A stretch of DNA of 51,956 nt from JAILLW01 sp045640525 (GCA_045640525.1 JAZUFE010000030.1:1-51956); one strand, 5' to 3'. Positions 16,931 to 26,465 are shown, counted from the stretch's first letter. Notes: a model not told the origin generated them from the sequence alone. A program made the numbers and translations.

Positions 16931-18701
16931 TCTGAGTAATCAATGATTCGGGAAGATAGTCTTTAACCATGGTTTCAAGCTTAATAACATCAACAGGCTT
17001 GGAAAGATAATCCGTGAAACCGAAAGACTTGTAGTATTCGGCACCGTCGCTGCACTCATTCGCCGTAAGCGCAATTATGGGAGTTCCATCGCAAAGATGC
17101 GATGTTTTACTCATTCTGGAAAGAGTCTCGCAACCGTCCATTCCCGGCATCATATGATCAAGGAAGATGATGTCGAAATGCTCGTTTTGAACCAATTCAA
17201 GCATTTCTTCACCGGAAGAGGCCGGAGTCGCTTGGACCTTGGTGTATTCCAATAACTTACAGAAGAGTTTAAGATTGATTTCATTGTCATCAACTACGAG
17301 TATCTTGGCATAAGGAGCTTCGAAAGAAGGTTTGTATTTGGATCTTCCTGCCGAAGCACCGGAAGATGATTTCTTTTGAGCCTCGCGAAGTGCTTTGATT
17401 GAAGTATGATCGGTTATCTTTTGCGGTAAAGTCGCGATGAATTCCGAACCGACATTAACCTCACTGTTAACCTTAAGCTTGCCACCCATTGCATCCAAAA
17501 GAATGGCTACTATATTAAGTCCCAGACCTGTACCTTCAATTCTGTGATTTCGTTTACTTTCAATTCTATAGAATCCTTGTTGAAGCTTTTTGATATCTTC
17601 TTCACTGATGCCGACTCCGGTATCGGTTATTCTGAATATCATTGTGACCGTATTCTGTGATACCGCCCCCTCGACAACGAGGCCTACCGTTCCGTGGTCG
17701 GTATATTTAACAGCATTGGTCAGCAGGTTCATGATAATCTGTTTGATTCTGATTTCATCACCGTATAAGGTGTCGGGAAGTTCATCGTTTATTAATGTTA
17801 CGAAGTTAAGACCGCAACTTGTTGCTCGATAGCGAATCATTGAATCGATTTCTGCAAGCATCTTTGAAAGTGAGTATTCATCTTCAATAATTTTCATTTT
17901 GCCGGATTCAAGCTTTGACAGATCGAGAATGTCGTTAACCAATGACTTGAGCATCTCACATGAATTGCTGATATCTTTTGAGTAATTGTATATTTTTTCG
18001 TCCGGATTCTCACGTTGGATAAGTTCGTTGGTTCCGATTACGGTATTGATAGGCGTACGTATTTCATGTGTAATACGTGCCAGGTATGACTGCTTTTCAA
18101 GTTCACGTCTGAAATTCTCATATGTTACGGAAAATCTGGATATTGAAATCCATATGCAGATTACTGCCATAAGAGATGTATTGATGTATTCCTCGGAATG
18201 AAAAAGACCGCCGCAACGTATAAACAGAAAAGCTAAATTGGACGCAATAACAATAAGGCTGTACAAAGGAGCGGTAATGAAACCACCGCAAAAACCGATA
18301 ATTGTAGTCGCCCAAATGAGCAGGTTGGCTGATACATTCGGAATGATATTGAAATATACGGCGAATACTGCCCAAAAAGGAAGAACGGTCAATATGGTAT
18401 AAGTACATGCTTCAAGAATGCGCCAGGAATTCTTATGTGATGACAGTTTCCTGAAAACAATTGTCAGCAATAGGCAAAACGTGCCGATGATGAGCACGGG
18501 AACATACAGCAACAAGCCGTTTCTTACATATTCCGGACCGGTTCCGATGGATTCAAGATTCGCACAAAACAGAATGCTCATTAAAATTATGACCGTTGAT
18601 GCAAATATTCCGCTGATAGATTGGCTGTAAGCCAAAGATTTTCTGAAATCCGTCAAATTGGTTTTGACAAAATAGTTGTTTATCTTTTCTAAAATATTCA
18701 T
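16920..18701 (-). CDS. Membrane hybrid histidine kinase with receiver
   Basis: 593 residues. The N-terminus has about five to six hydrophobic segments (residues 27-190) without a recognised sensor domain. Then HisKA with the acceptor histidine in ARITHEIRTPIN, HATPase with N-box MNLLTNAVKYT and G-boxes DTGVGI and GTGLGLN, a serine-rich linker (SSSGASAGRS) and a C-terminal receiver with its aspartate in FLDHMMPGMDG. No output domain follows, so the phosphate probably moves to a separate Hpt such as the one at 26112-26465. GAGGGGA precedes the ATG on this strand. It is divergent from the hydrogenase-like chemoreceptor and shares a 213-bp intergenic region with it. Confidence 0.9.
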   Translation of the reverse strand: MNILEKINNYFVKTNLTDFRKSLAYSQSISGIFASTVIILMSILFCANLESIGTGPEYVRNGLLLYVPVLIIGTFCLLLTIVFRKLSSHKNSWRILEACTYTILTVLPFWAVFAVYFNIIPNVSANLLIWATTIIGFCGGFITAPLYSLIVIASNLAFLFIRCGGLFHSEEYINTSLMAVICIWISISRFSVTYENFRRELEKQSYLARITHEIRTPINTVIGTNELIQRENPDEKIYNYSKDISNSCEMLKSLVNDILDLSKLESGKMKIIEDEYSLSKMLAEIDSMIRYRATSCGLNFVTLINDELPDTLYGDEIRIKQIIMNLLTNAVKYTDHGTVGLVVEGAVSQNTVTMIFRITDTGVGISEEDIKKLQQGFYRIESKRNHRIEGTGLGLNIVAILLDAMGGKLKVNSEVNVGSEFIATLPQKITDHTSIKALREAQKKSSSGASAGRSKYKPSFEAPYAKILVVDDNEINLKLFCKLLEYTKVQATPASSGEEMLELVQNEHFDIIFLDHMMPGMDGCETLSRMSKTSHLCDGTPIIALTANECSDGAEYYKSFGFTDYLSKPVDVIKLETMVKDYLPESLITQINS

Positions 18702-18724
18702 AAATGCAATCCCCTCAATAAAAC

Positions 18725-18753
18725 ATTATATTTATTTTCAACAGATTTGTCTA
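18725..18753 (-). promoter_or_regulatory. Promoter of the membrane hybrid kinase
   Basis: On the minus strand TAGACA (18753-18748), a 17-bp spacer and a perfect TATAAT (18730-18725), about 24 bases upstream of the kinase start codon. Confidence 0.6.
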
Positions 18754-18840
18754 TCGGAATTTGCAAATATTTTGGTAAATATTGCCAATATCTGCACACA
18801 TTTCCTCTCGAAAACGCAAATTTTCACACAAATCATCTTT

Positions 18841-18867
18841 ACCGAAGGGTTGTCGGTATGTTAAAAT
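18841..18867 (+). promoter_or_regulatory. Putative promoter element with ACCGA-N7-TCGGT inverted repeat
   Basis: ACCGAAGGGTTGTCGGT (18841-18857) has the same outer arms and length as the two TetR operators at 223-239 and 984-1000, but a different centre. TAAAAT (18862-18867) could be the -10 box of the downstream chemoreceptor gene, with a poor -35 (TTACCG). The promoter call is weak; the inverted repeat itself is clear. Confidence 0.35.
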
Positions 18868-18914
18868 AGTACATATTTATTTTGAAATCAATGTTCTGAA
18901 AGGAGATAGTGATT

Positions 18915-20855
18915 ATGGCTTCATTAGTATTCACTAATGACAAATGTATTGGTTGTAACAAATGTATCAGCGCATGCAGTTGCGATGGTGCCAATGTTGC
19001 CAGATGTGTAGAGGGAAAGAACAAGATTGAAGTAGATCCGGAGAAGTGTATTGCGTGCGGCGCCTGTATTAAGGCCTGCGAACACGGAGCCCGTGAATTC
19101 GCAGATGATACGGAACGTTTCTTCGCAGATTTGAAGAGAGGCGAGAGAATATCAATTCTGCTTGCGCCGGCTTTCATGGCTAACTATAAAAGAGAATACG
19201 AGAGCGTTCTCGGAGGGCTCAAGGCCTGTGGCGTTAATCACATAATCAGCACGTCATTCGGTGCCGATATCTGTTCATGGGCTTATATTAATTACATAAC
19301 CACCAATAATTATCTTGGAGGAATATCGCAGCCGTGTCCTGCAGTTGTGGGATATATCGAAAAGTATATGCCTGAAATTCTTCCTCAGTTGTTCCCCGTA
19401 CATTCACCTATGATGTGCAGTGCCGTATACGCTAAGAAATATATGGGAATTACGGATAAGCTTGCATTTATTTCTCCTTGTATTGCCAAGAAGAATGAAA
19501 TCGATGATCCTAACTGCGGAGGTTTAATAAGCTACAATGTTACATTCGATCACTTAATGGCATATGTTCGTAAGAACAACATTAAGGGAGCTCCGGTTTC
19601 GGATGAAATCGAATATGGTTTGGGATCTTTGTATCCGACTCCCGGCGGTTTGAAGGAGAACGTATACTGGCTTTTGGGCGAATCGGTATTTATTCGTCAG
19701 ATTGAAGGCGAGAAGCATATGTATAATTTCCTTAAAGAAAATAAGGACAGAATCGGAAAGAAACAGACCCCTTATTTGTTCATCGATGCTTTGAACTGTT
19801 CATCGGGATGCTTATACGGTACGGCTGTAGAAGAAAGTAAGCTAGGGTCAGATGATAATTTATACAACCTTTTGGAAATCCGAGAGAATTCCAAGAGCAA
19901 TTCCAAGGCCAATGCATGGGGCAAGAATCTTACACCTAAGCAAAGACTTGCTAAGCTCAACAAGCAGTTCTCATCATTGAATCTGAATGATTTCATCAGA
20001 AAGTATACCGATAAGTCCAAGATGGTTGCATCCAAGACTCCCAGCAAGTCTGAATTGGATGAAGTCTTCAAGTCAATGAATAAGGTAACTCCTCAGGATA
20101 GAACAATTAACTGTTCGTGCTGCGGATACGATACCTGTGAAGCAATGGCTACCGCTATTTATAACGGTTATAACTACAAGGACAACTGTGTTTACTACTT
20201 AAGAAGTGTTGTCGAGAAAGAAAAGGATGCGGCTAATCTCCTCACAGGTCGGGTCAGAAGTGAGCAGGAAGACTCTATGAAGCAGCAGCGTGCCATAGCA
20301 GATGCTGTTACGGGTATGAACGAACAGTTTGGAGCCTTGACAAACGCCATAGCCGATTTGGCAGCATCCAACTCATCGAATGCATCCGAAACTACCGAAA
20401 TTTCGGGCGAAGTTCAGGAAATTTCAATATTCTGTAATGATTTGCAGACTTCCGTAACAACTATTCACGAGTTGATGGATGAGCTTGAGAGAAATAATGC
20501 TAATATTGTTTCTGTTGCATCTCAGACCAACCTGCTTGCACTTAATGCTTCAATCGAAGCTGCAAGAGCCGGTGAGGCCGGACGCGGATTCGCTGTTGTT
20601 GCAGATGAGATTAATTCTTTGGCACAGGATTCGAAGGAAACTGCTAACAGATCCGACGAATCACAGAAGAACATTCAGGTTGCCATCGACAAGATTCTTG
20701 AGGAAGCCAATAAGCTTTCGGATATTGTTAATACAGTTAATTCAAGAACTCAGAATCTTGCAGCATCATCACAGGAAATCGCCGCTACCGTTGATATGGT
20801 TAAGGGAACAGCAGACGATATACGTGATAAGATGGATATGCTTGCCAAGTTGTAA
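18915..20855 (+). CDS. Soluble [FeFe]-hydrogenase-like methyl-accepting chemoreceptor
   Basis: 646 residues. Two ferredoxin-type 4Fe-4S motifs (C11/14/17/21 and C45/48/51/55) precede an [Fe] hydrogenase large-subunit domain (about 70-330). The expected H-cluster ligands are present as C141 (QPCPAV), C189 (SPCIAKK), C295 and C299 (NCSSGC). The residue before C141 is proline, where catalytic enzymes have the proton-shuttle cysteine. A further Cys-rich Fe-S motif follows (NCSCCGYDTCE, about 397-420), then a chemoreceptor signalling domain with the hairpin tip QTNLLALNASIEAARAGE. There is no transmembrane or HAMP segment. It probably senses hydrogen or redox state and signals to CheA or a similar partner. 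ATG 18915 follows AAAGGAGAT. Confidence 0.92.
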   Translation: MASLVFTNDKCIGCNKCISACSCDGANVARCVEGKNKIEVDPEKCIACGACIKACEHGAREFADDTERFFADLKRGERISILLAPAFMANYKREYESVLGGLKACGVNHIISTSFGADICSWAYINYITTNNYLGGISQPCPAVVGYIEKYMPEILPQLFPVHSPMMCSAVYAKKYMGITDKLAFISPCIAKKNEIDDPNCGGLISYNVTFDHLMAYVRKNNIKGAPVSDEIEYGLGSLYPTPGGLKENVYWLLGESVFIRQIEGEKHMYNFLKENKDRIGKKQTPYLFIDALNCSSGCLYGTAVEESKLGSDDNLYNLLEIRENSKSNSKANAWGKNLTPKQRLAKLNKQFSSLNLNDFIRKYTDKSKMVASKTPSKSELDEVFKSMNKVTPQDRTINCSCCGYDTCEAMATAIYNGYNYKDNCVYYLRSVVEKEKDAANLLTGRVRSEQEDSMKQQRAIADAVTGMNEQFGALTNAIADLAASNSSNASETTEISGEVQEISIFCNDLQTSVTTIHELMDELERNNANIVSVASQTNLLALNASIEAARAGEAGRGFAVVADEINSLAQDSKETANRSDESQKNIQVAIDKILEEANKLSDIVNTVNSRTQNLAASSQEIAATVDMVKGTADDIRDKMDMLAKL

Positions 20856-20873
20856 TATTTAAGAGTAGACGTA

Positions 20874-20906
20874 ATACCCCTGTCAATTTTGACAGGGGTA
20901 TTTTTT
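20874..20906 (+). terminator. Rho-independent terminator of the chemoreceptor gene
   Basis: ATACCCCTGTCAA (20874-20886) pairs perfectly with TTGACAGGGGTAT (20889-20901) around two bases, followed by a T run to 20906. This is the clearest intrinsic terminator in the window and makes the chemoreceptor a single-gene transcript. Confidence 0.95.
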
Positions 20907-20908
20907 GG

Positions 20909-20937
20909 TTTACAACAAAAACTTATCGGTTTATAAT
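20909..20937 (+). promoter_or_regulatory. Promoter of the phosphorelay gene run
   Basis: TTTACA (20909-20914), 17 bp, TATAAT (20932-20937), starting two bases after the terminator. It should drive the kinase at 20998 and the closely spaced genes up to the HD-GYP protein. Confidence 0.65.
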
Positions 20938-20997
20938 AAACTACATAGAATTAAATAGGGTTACTATACGGTTTACGTAGAAATTAGAGGGCCAACC

Positions 20998-23445
20998 ATG
21001 GACATAACCAAGGCAATTTCGGAAGAATTCGAACTGGATGAAAAGAAAATACTTGTAGCATTATCCGAGACGTTCGATTCTATTTATTATGTGAATATTG
21101 TAGATGACAGTTATGTTGAAATAGCTCCGAACAGAAGACTGGGAGAAAGACTGAATCTTAACATAAGCGGGTCTCATTTTTTTGATGATGTTAAGCTGAA
21201 TCTGGCAAGAGTGGGTTATCCTGATGATATAGATATGGTTCTTGAATTCATTAATAAGGATAGACTTATTGAAGCACTTAAAAGCGGTGCGACGAATTCA
21301 AGCGAATACAGACTGTTAATAGACGGTGAACCTGTTTATTTCAGAATGCGGGTATCTATGTCCAAAACTGACAGTGACTACATACTGATTGCTGTAGAGA
21401 ATGTTAATGAGGCGACGAGTGAGAAACTTAGGCAACAGGCAATTCTCAAGCGCGATCATCAGATTATAGAGGTTTTGGCATCGGAATACGATTCGGTATA
21501 CTATCTTGATCTTCAGACAGGTAAATACGAAACCTACACACTTAACAGAAATTTCAAAAACGGAAGAAATGCGTACATTTCTGAAAATGATGATTTTAAA
21601 AGTGCTTATGTACGCTTCGTTAACACAATTGTCTATGAAGCGGACAAGAGCATGATGCTGAAATTTACCGACAGAGAATATATTAATCGCGAATTGGAAA
21701 ATGTCAGATCAAAGGATTACATGTTCAGAGTATTTGAAAACGGACAAATCAGGTACTCGGAGATGAAAATCGTACGATTCGGAGAGGCCGGAAATAAGCC
21801 TACTGCCGTAGCGGTAGGCTTCGCGGATAAAGATAAAGAAATACGTGCCGAGAAGGAACGCCGGCGGATTAAGGAGCGTGACCTTGCCGTAATAGCAGGC
21901 TTGGCCGATGACTTTGAATGTGTTGTATATGTTGATATGCAGAGCATGAGAGAAAACCACTACAGATTCAATCCCTCTCTTTTGGAGAATATCGTAGGAT
22001 GGTCTCAAATAGATGATTTCAATGTCAGACTAAACAATTTGGTGAATACCATCATGCATCCGGATGACCGAAAACAGTTTCATAAGGTTACATCGATGTC
22101 GAGCATTGAAACCGCACTTGAAGAAAAACCGACATATTACGTAAATTTCAGAGTGCTTTTGGATGATGAGATTACGTATTATCAACTTAAGTTTGTTAAA
22201 GATGAGAAGGCCGGAAATCATTTTGTGGCAGGATTTAGAAACGTCGATTCCGAAACCAGGAAAGAACTTGAGGCACTTGATCAAGCACAGGCGGCATCCA
22301 GAGCCAAGACAATATTCCTAAACAATATGTCACATGACATCAGAACGCCGATGAATGCCATTATGGGATACACGGATATGGCTATCAAAAATGCCGATAA
22401 TATGGTTAAGGTCTTGGATTGCCTCAGAAAATCGAAAGAGTCAAGCGAGCATCTTTTATCATTGATTAACGATATTTTGGATATGTCCAGAATTGAAAGC
22501 GGCAAGGTTGAACTTGATGAAAAACCGATTGATTTGAAGCGTGCGGGTGACAAGTGCCTTTTGATGTGCAACACATTGGCAGAGGGCAAAGGCATAGTAT
22601 TTGAGTATTTGGTCGGCAGAATAGTAGACAGATATGTTTATGCCGATGAGTTGCGACTTAATCAAATAATTATCAATGTTGTATCCAATGCGATTAAGTA
22701 TACGGATTCCGGAGGCCATGTTTCCTTAAGCGTGAATCAGACCGGAGAATATCGTAACGGGTGCGGAGTGTATAGGTTCGTTATTGAAGACACAGGAGAG
22801 GGAATGAGTGAAGAATTCCTGGGTCACCTTTTCGAAGCATTTTCGAGAGAGCGAAATACAACCATCAGCAAGAAACAAGGAACCGGATTGGGATTGACCA
22901 TCACGAAACGCCTGGTTGATTTTATGGGGGGAAGTATTGAAGTAGACAGCAAAATCAATTGCGGTACGAGATTTGCCATCACTATTCCGTTAAGAATACA
23001 GGAAAATCCGGAAGAATCGATGGGAGAATACGAAGCCACTCCGGTACGGTTGGATTTGGAAGGTAAACGAATATTGTTGGCTGAAGACAATGAATTCAAT
23101 CGAGAGATAGCCATTGAGCTGCTGGAGGACGAGGGCATGGTGGTTGAATATGCGGTTGACGGACTTGAAGCGGTTAAGAAGATAGAAGAACATGGCTCTG
23201 AATATTATGATGCTGTTTTGATGGATATTCAGATGCCAAATCTTGACGGTTATGGAGCAACAAGAAAAATCAGAGCAATGTATCCCAATCGTCATATACC
23301 GATTATAGCGTTATCTGCCAATGCGTTTGAAGAGGATAAGGCCAAGTCAAGAGAAGCAGGGCTTGATGACCATTTGTCGAAGCCGATAGTTATGGAAGCG
23401 TTATACAGTACTTTAAGCAAAACTATAAATAATAGTAGGAGTTAA
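20998..23445 (+). CDS. Soluble hybrid histidine kinase with three PAS-like domains
   Basis: 815 residues. Three related PAS-like sensors occupy about residues 20-140, 155-290 and 300-425, each starting with a segment like LSETFDSIYYVN or LASEYDSVYYLD. HisKA has H446 in MSHDIRTPMN; HATPase shows INVVSNAIKYT, DTGEGM and GTGLGLT; the receiver (about 690-812) has D743 in MDIQMP. No membrane segment is present, so the signal is cytoplasmic. The gene stops two bases before the HTH-receiver gene, whose ribosome site lies inside its last codons. Likely first donor in the relay that ends at the Hpt and HD-GYP proteins downstream. Confidence 0.92.
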   Translation: MDITKAISEEFELDEKKILVALSETFDSIYYVNIVDDSYVEIAPNRRLGERLNLNISGSHFFDDVKLNLARVGYPDDIDMVLEFINKDRLIEALKSGATNSSEYRLLIDGEPVYFRMRVSMSKTDSDYILIAVENVNEATSEKLRQQAILKRDHQIIEVLASEYDSVYYLDLQTGKYETYTLNRNFKNGRNAYISENDDFKSAYVRFVNTIVYEADKSMMLKFTDREYINRELENVRSKDYMFRVFENGQIRYSEMKIVRFGEAGNKPTAVAVGFADKDKEIRAEKERRRIKERDLAVIAGLADDFECVVYVDMQSMRENHYRFNPSLLENIVGWSQIDDFNVRLNNLVNTIMHPDDRKQFHKVTSMSSIETALEEKPTYYVNFRVLLDDEITYYQLKFVKDEKAGNHFVAGFRNVDSETRKELEALDQAQAASRAKTIFLNNMSHDIRTPMNAIMGYTDMAIKNADNMVKVLDCLRKSKESSEHLLSLINDILDMSRIESGKVELDEKPIDLKRAGDKCLLMCNTLAEGKGIVFEYLVGRIVDRYVYADELRLNQIIINVVSNAIKYTDSGGHVSLSVNQTGEYRNGCGVYRFVIEDTGEGMSEEFLGHLFEAFSRERNTTISKKQGTGLGLTITKRLVDFMGGSIEVDSKINCGTRFAITIPLRIQENPEESMGEYEATPVRLDLEGKRILLAEDNEFNREIAIELLEDEGMVVEYAVDGLEAVKKIEEHGSEYYDAVLMDIQMPNLDGYGATRKIRAMYPNRHIPIIALSANAFEEDKAKSREAGLDDHLSKPIVMEALYSTLSKTINNSRS

Positions 23446-23447
23446 AA

Positions 23448-24299
23448 ATGAGTTTAGCAAACATTATTAAGGATTCATGCAAAAAATTGGACGTTACGAT
23501 GGTTGAACTGTCTAGGAGGTCAAATCAATCGCCTCAAAATCTCGGAAAGAAAATCAACAGAGAGTCGTTGGGGTATGAGGAGTTTCTTGAACTTTTGAAA
23601 TGTCTCGGAATTCAGTTTGAATACCGTCTGGTGTTCCCGAATGAAGAACCTGATTTGCTTCTTAATGACAGAGTAAGAAGTAAAATAGATATTCTGGAAA
23701 ATCAGATTATGACTCAGAAGAAGACGATAGAGTATCTTCAGGATATTAATAAGGATATTCGTAACGGAATGAGCATCATCGGAAGCAGCGTGGACTTAGC
23801 CGAAAAACATTCTGATGATTCCCAAACTGTTAAAGATTGCATAGACAGAATTCAAAAGGCGAAGGAACAGGTTAATTCACTTTTGAGTGACGGCCGGGAA
23901 CTTAGTATTATTTCCGAGGGCAAGCTGCGTGAGAATGTGATTGCAGGTAGGAAGTGTCTGCTTGCGGAGGATGATCCTCTTAACCGCGAAATCACCAAGA
24001 TATGTCTTGAAGATTACGGAATAATTGTTGACGAAGCTGTTAACGGAAGAGCTGCGGTTGAAAAGGCCCTTGCGAACGAATATGACTTCATTTTGATGGA
24101 TATCATGATGCCCAAAATGGACGGTTATGCGGCAACGGCCAAAATCAGAGAAAAGAACAAAGATGTATTGATTATGGCACTTTCGGCTAATTCCGGAGAG
24201 GATGAGATTAATAAGTCACTGGCTGCCGGTATGAACGTGCACTTATCGAAACCTATTTCCATAAGCAAGGTGATTGATATTGTATCGAAGGAATTGTAA
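23448..24299 (+). CDS. HTH - degenerate kinase dimerisation domain - receiver protein
   Basis: 283 residues in three parts. Residues about 1-60 form an XRE-like helix-turn-helix (VELSRRSNQSPQNLGKKIN). Residues about 94-162 align without gaps to the HisKA domains of the neighbouring kinases at roughly 30% identity: NKDIRNGM matches SHDIRTPM, and SEGK matches ESGK. The phospho-acceptor histidine is replaced by K102, and no ATPase domain follows. Residues about 168-283 are a full receiver with D218 in MDIMMP and the lysine in LSKPI. It looks like a hybrid kinase that lost its catalytic domain and gained a DNA-binding head. A role as a phosphorylated transcription regulator or kinase-docking partner is inference. 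Confidence 0.8.
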   Translation: MSLANIIKDSCKKLDVTMVELSRRSNQSPQNLGKKINRESLGYEEFLELLKCLGIQFEYRLVFPNEEPDLLLNDRVRSKIDILENQIMTQKKTIEYLQDINKDIRNGMSIIGSSVDLAEKHSDDSQTVKDCIDRIQKAKEQVNSLLSDGRELSIISEGKLRENVIAGRKCLLAEDDPLNREITKICLEDYGIIVDEAVNGRAAVEKALANEYDFILMDIMMPKMDGYAATAKIREKNKDVLIMALSANSGEDEINKSLAAGMNVHLSKPISISKVIDIVSKEL

Positions 24300-24320
24300 A
24301 GTATAAGGACATTTGATGCT

Positions 24321-26057
24321 ATGGTTGGTGATTTAACTCCGAGAGAGTATCTTTTGATACATCCGGGATATTTGGCGATTACGGTACTGATTCTGGGATT
24401 GCTTGTAATAGCAATTATTCTGTTTGCCAAGGAAAGACAGGCCCTTAATAAGCTGAGTACTGATAATGTTATTATTGAATCTTTGATATCGGATTACATT
24501 TCGGTTGACTATGTAAGCAGTCTAGAGGATGAGAATTCGGATATATTGCGTCATTATAGGACCAATAATGTTTTCAATGCAGCTATCCCGGAATGGAATG
24601 AAATTAAAGGGTATGAACTCAAGGCCGATAAACTGCTTGAAAAATACGGTGTCGAAGATGAATGTGAGGATGTCAGGTTCTCAATAAGGAAAGTTAATGT
24701 ACTTCAGGCTCTTACCGAGGGAGATACCTACTATGTTAATTGCAAACTCCGCATAAAGGACAGAGTTACACAGTATCAGTTGCGTTATGTTGCGGATAAA
24801 GACGAAAGCGGAGAAATAAGAGGTTTCGTTGTCGGAGCACACGATATTGATGAAGAGTTCAAGGCGGATGAGAAATATAAGCGCGAACTCGAAGATGCCA
24901 GAAACAGAGCGGAAGCAGCCAACACGGCCAAATCGGTATTCCTCTTTAATATGTCACATGATATAAGAACTCCAATGAATGCAATTAAAGGCTATACGGA
25001 ACTTGCGGAGAGGAATATCGGAAACGACACTAAAGTAAGAGAGTGCTTAAAAAAGGTTCAGACAGCCGAAGAACAGCTACTTAAACTGATTAACGACGTT
25101 CTCGATATGTCACGTATCGAAAGCGGCAAGACGCAGATTGAAAAAGAAAAGATAAACATGAGGCAGATTGTTGACAATATTGCATCTATTGTCGGAGGAC
25201 AATTGCTCGGACGTGAAATTGATTTCAAAGTTGAATTTGAAAATTGTATACATGACAGACTTATCGGTGACGAACTTCATTTAAGACAGGTGCTGGTCAA
25301 TATTTTGGGTAATGCCGTTAAGTTCACCAATGATGACGGAACCATTCTTTTTAGAATACGTGAGGTTAATCATGGCGTGGGAACGGCTTGGTATGAATTC
25401 CTGATTAAAGATGACGGTATCGGAATGAAACCCGAATTCGTAGAACACATTTGGGAATCATTCAGCCAGGAACATGATTCTGCCAGAAGTGAGTACAAGG
25501 GAACAGGACTTGGAATGGCTATAGCCAAGAAGCTTGTAATACTCATGGGCGGTACCATAGAAGTTAACAGTGAGTACGGAGTGGGAACTCAATTTACCGT
25601 TTTGGTTCCTTTCGGAATTGATGATTCTCCTGTACCAAAAAAAGAAAATGGCAATACGATGCAGGCAGTTGACCTGAAAGGAGTTAGAATACTTCTTGCC
25701 GAAGATAATGAACTTAATCGCGAAATTGCTGTTGAGATGCTTGAGGATGAAGGCGCGATTGTAACATGTGCAGAGAACGGTCAAGAAGCGGTCGATATAT
25801 ATTCGGGTGCTTCGGAGGGAACCTTTGATGTTATACTGATGGATATTATGATGCCGAAAATGAACGGATATGAAGCTACGGCCGGTATTCGTGCCTTATC
25901 TTTCGAAGAGACCCGAAAGATTCCGATTATTGCACTTTCGGCCAATGCATTTGCCGAGGATGTTAAGCGGTCCTTGGATGCCGGAATGAACGGACATGTT
26001 TCGAAACCCATTAATATTGAAACATTGAAAAACGCTATAGTAGAAGCACTTTGTTGA
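24321..26057 (+). CDS. Membrane-tethered hybrid histidine kinase
   Basis: 578 residues: a short N-terminal segment, one transmembrane helix (about residues 15-36), one PAS-like domain (about 48-180) of the type seen in the kinase at 20998, HisKA with MSHDIRTPMN (about residue 216), HATPase with VNILGNAVKFT, DDGIGM and GTGLGMA, and a receiver (about 452-578) with MDIMMPKMNG and SKPIN. With a single helix close to the N-terminus and no outer loop, the sensor is probably cytoplasmic. AAGGA lies 11 bases before the ATG, a rather long spacing. It follows the HTH-receiver gene by 21 bases and precedes the Hpt gene. Confidence 0.9.
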   Translation: MVGDLTPREYLLIHPGYLAITVLILGLLVIAIILFAKERQALNKLSTDNVIIESLISDYISVDYVSSLEDENSDILRHYRTNNVFNAAIPEWNEIKGYELKADKLLEKYGVEDECEDVRFSIRKVNVLQALTEGDTYYVNCKLRIKDRVTQYQLRYVADKDESGEIRGFVVGAHDIDEEFKADEKYKRELEDARNRAEAANTAKSVFLFNMSHDIRTPMNAIKGYTELAERNIGNDTKVRECLKKVQTAEEQLLKLINDVLDMSRIESGKTQIEKEKINMRQIVDNIASIVGGQLLGREIDFKVEFENCIHDRLIGDELHLRQVLVNILGNAVKFTNDDGTILFRIREVNHGVGTAWYEFLIKDDGIGMKPEFVEHIWESFSQEHDSARSEYKGTGLGMAIAKKLVILMGGTIEVNSEYGVGTQFTVLVPFGIDDSPVPKKENGNTMQAVDLKGVRILLAEDNELNREIAVEMLEDEGAIVTCAENGQEAVDIYSGASEGTFDVILMDIMMPKMNGYEATAGIRALSFEETRKIPIIALSANAFAEDVKRSLDAGMNGHVSKPINIETLKNAIVEALC

Positions 26058-26111
26058 TATTTATGTAATGAATAATTATAATATTTCATAGGATTAAAAC
26101 GGAGGGGCGAT

Positions 26112-26465
26112 ATGAGTATTCAGGAAGTTTACGAGAAGATGGGAGAAGATTATTCGGAAGTACTTGAGCGTATGGCTAAGGAAGAACGAGTTATCAAGTA
26201 CGTGAAAAAGTTTTCGGAAACCACGAATTTCGATGCTTTAAAAAAGGCAGTGAGTGATAACGATATCGAAGTTATTTTCAGAGAAGCCCACACAATCAAA
26301 GGAATGAGCCTTAACTTGGGATTTTCCAAACTGGCCGATGCAACGGCCGAACTGTGTGATGATGTTCGTAATAATATAGTTAAGGCGCCGGTTGAACCTT
26401 TCATGGAGATTGTGGAAACAGAGTACCAAAATGTCATTTCGTGTATCCAAGAGATGGATGATTAG
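26112..26465 (+). CDS. Free Hpt phosphotransfer protein
   Basis: 117 residues form a helical bundle with the Hpt motif REAHTIKGMSLNLGF; H60 is the predicted phosphorylation site. No other domain is attached. In multistep relays such a protein takes phosphate from a hybrid kinase receiver and passes it to a final response regulator. Here two hybrid kinases lie just upstream and a receiver/HD-GYP protein just downstream, 20 bases away, so the whole chain is encoded together. CGGAGGGG precedes the ATG. Confidence 0.92.
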   Translation: MSIQEVYEKMGEDYSEVLERMAKEERVIKYVKKFSETTNFDALKKAVSDNDIEVIFREAHTIKGMSLNLGFSKLADATAELCDDVRNNIVKAPVEPFMEIVETEYQNVISCIQEMDD

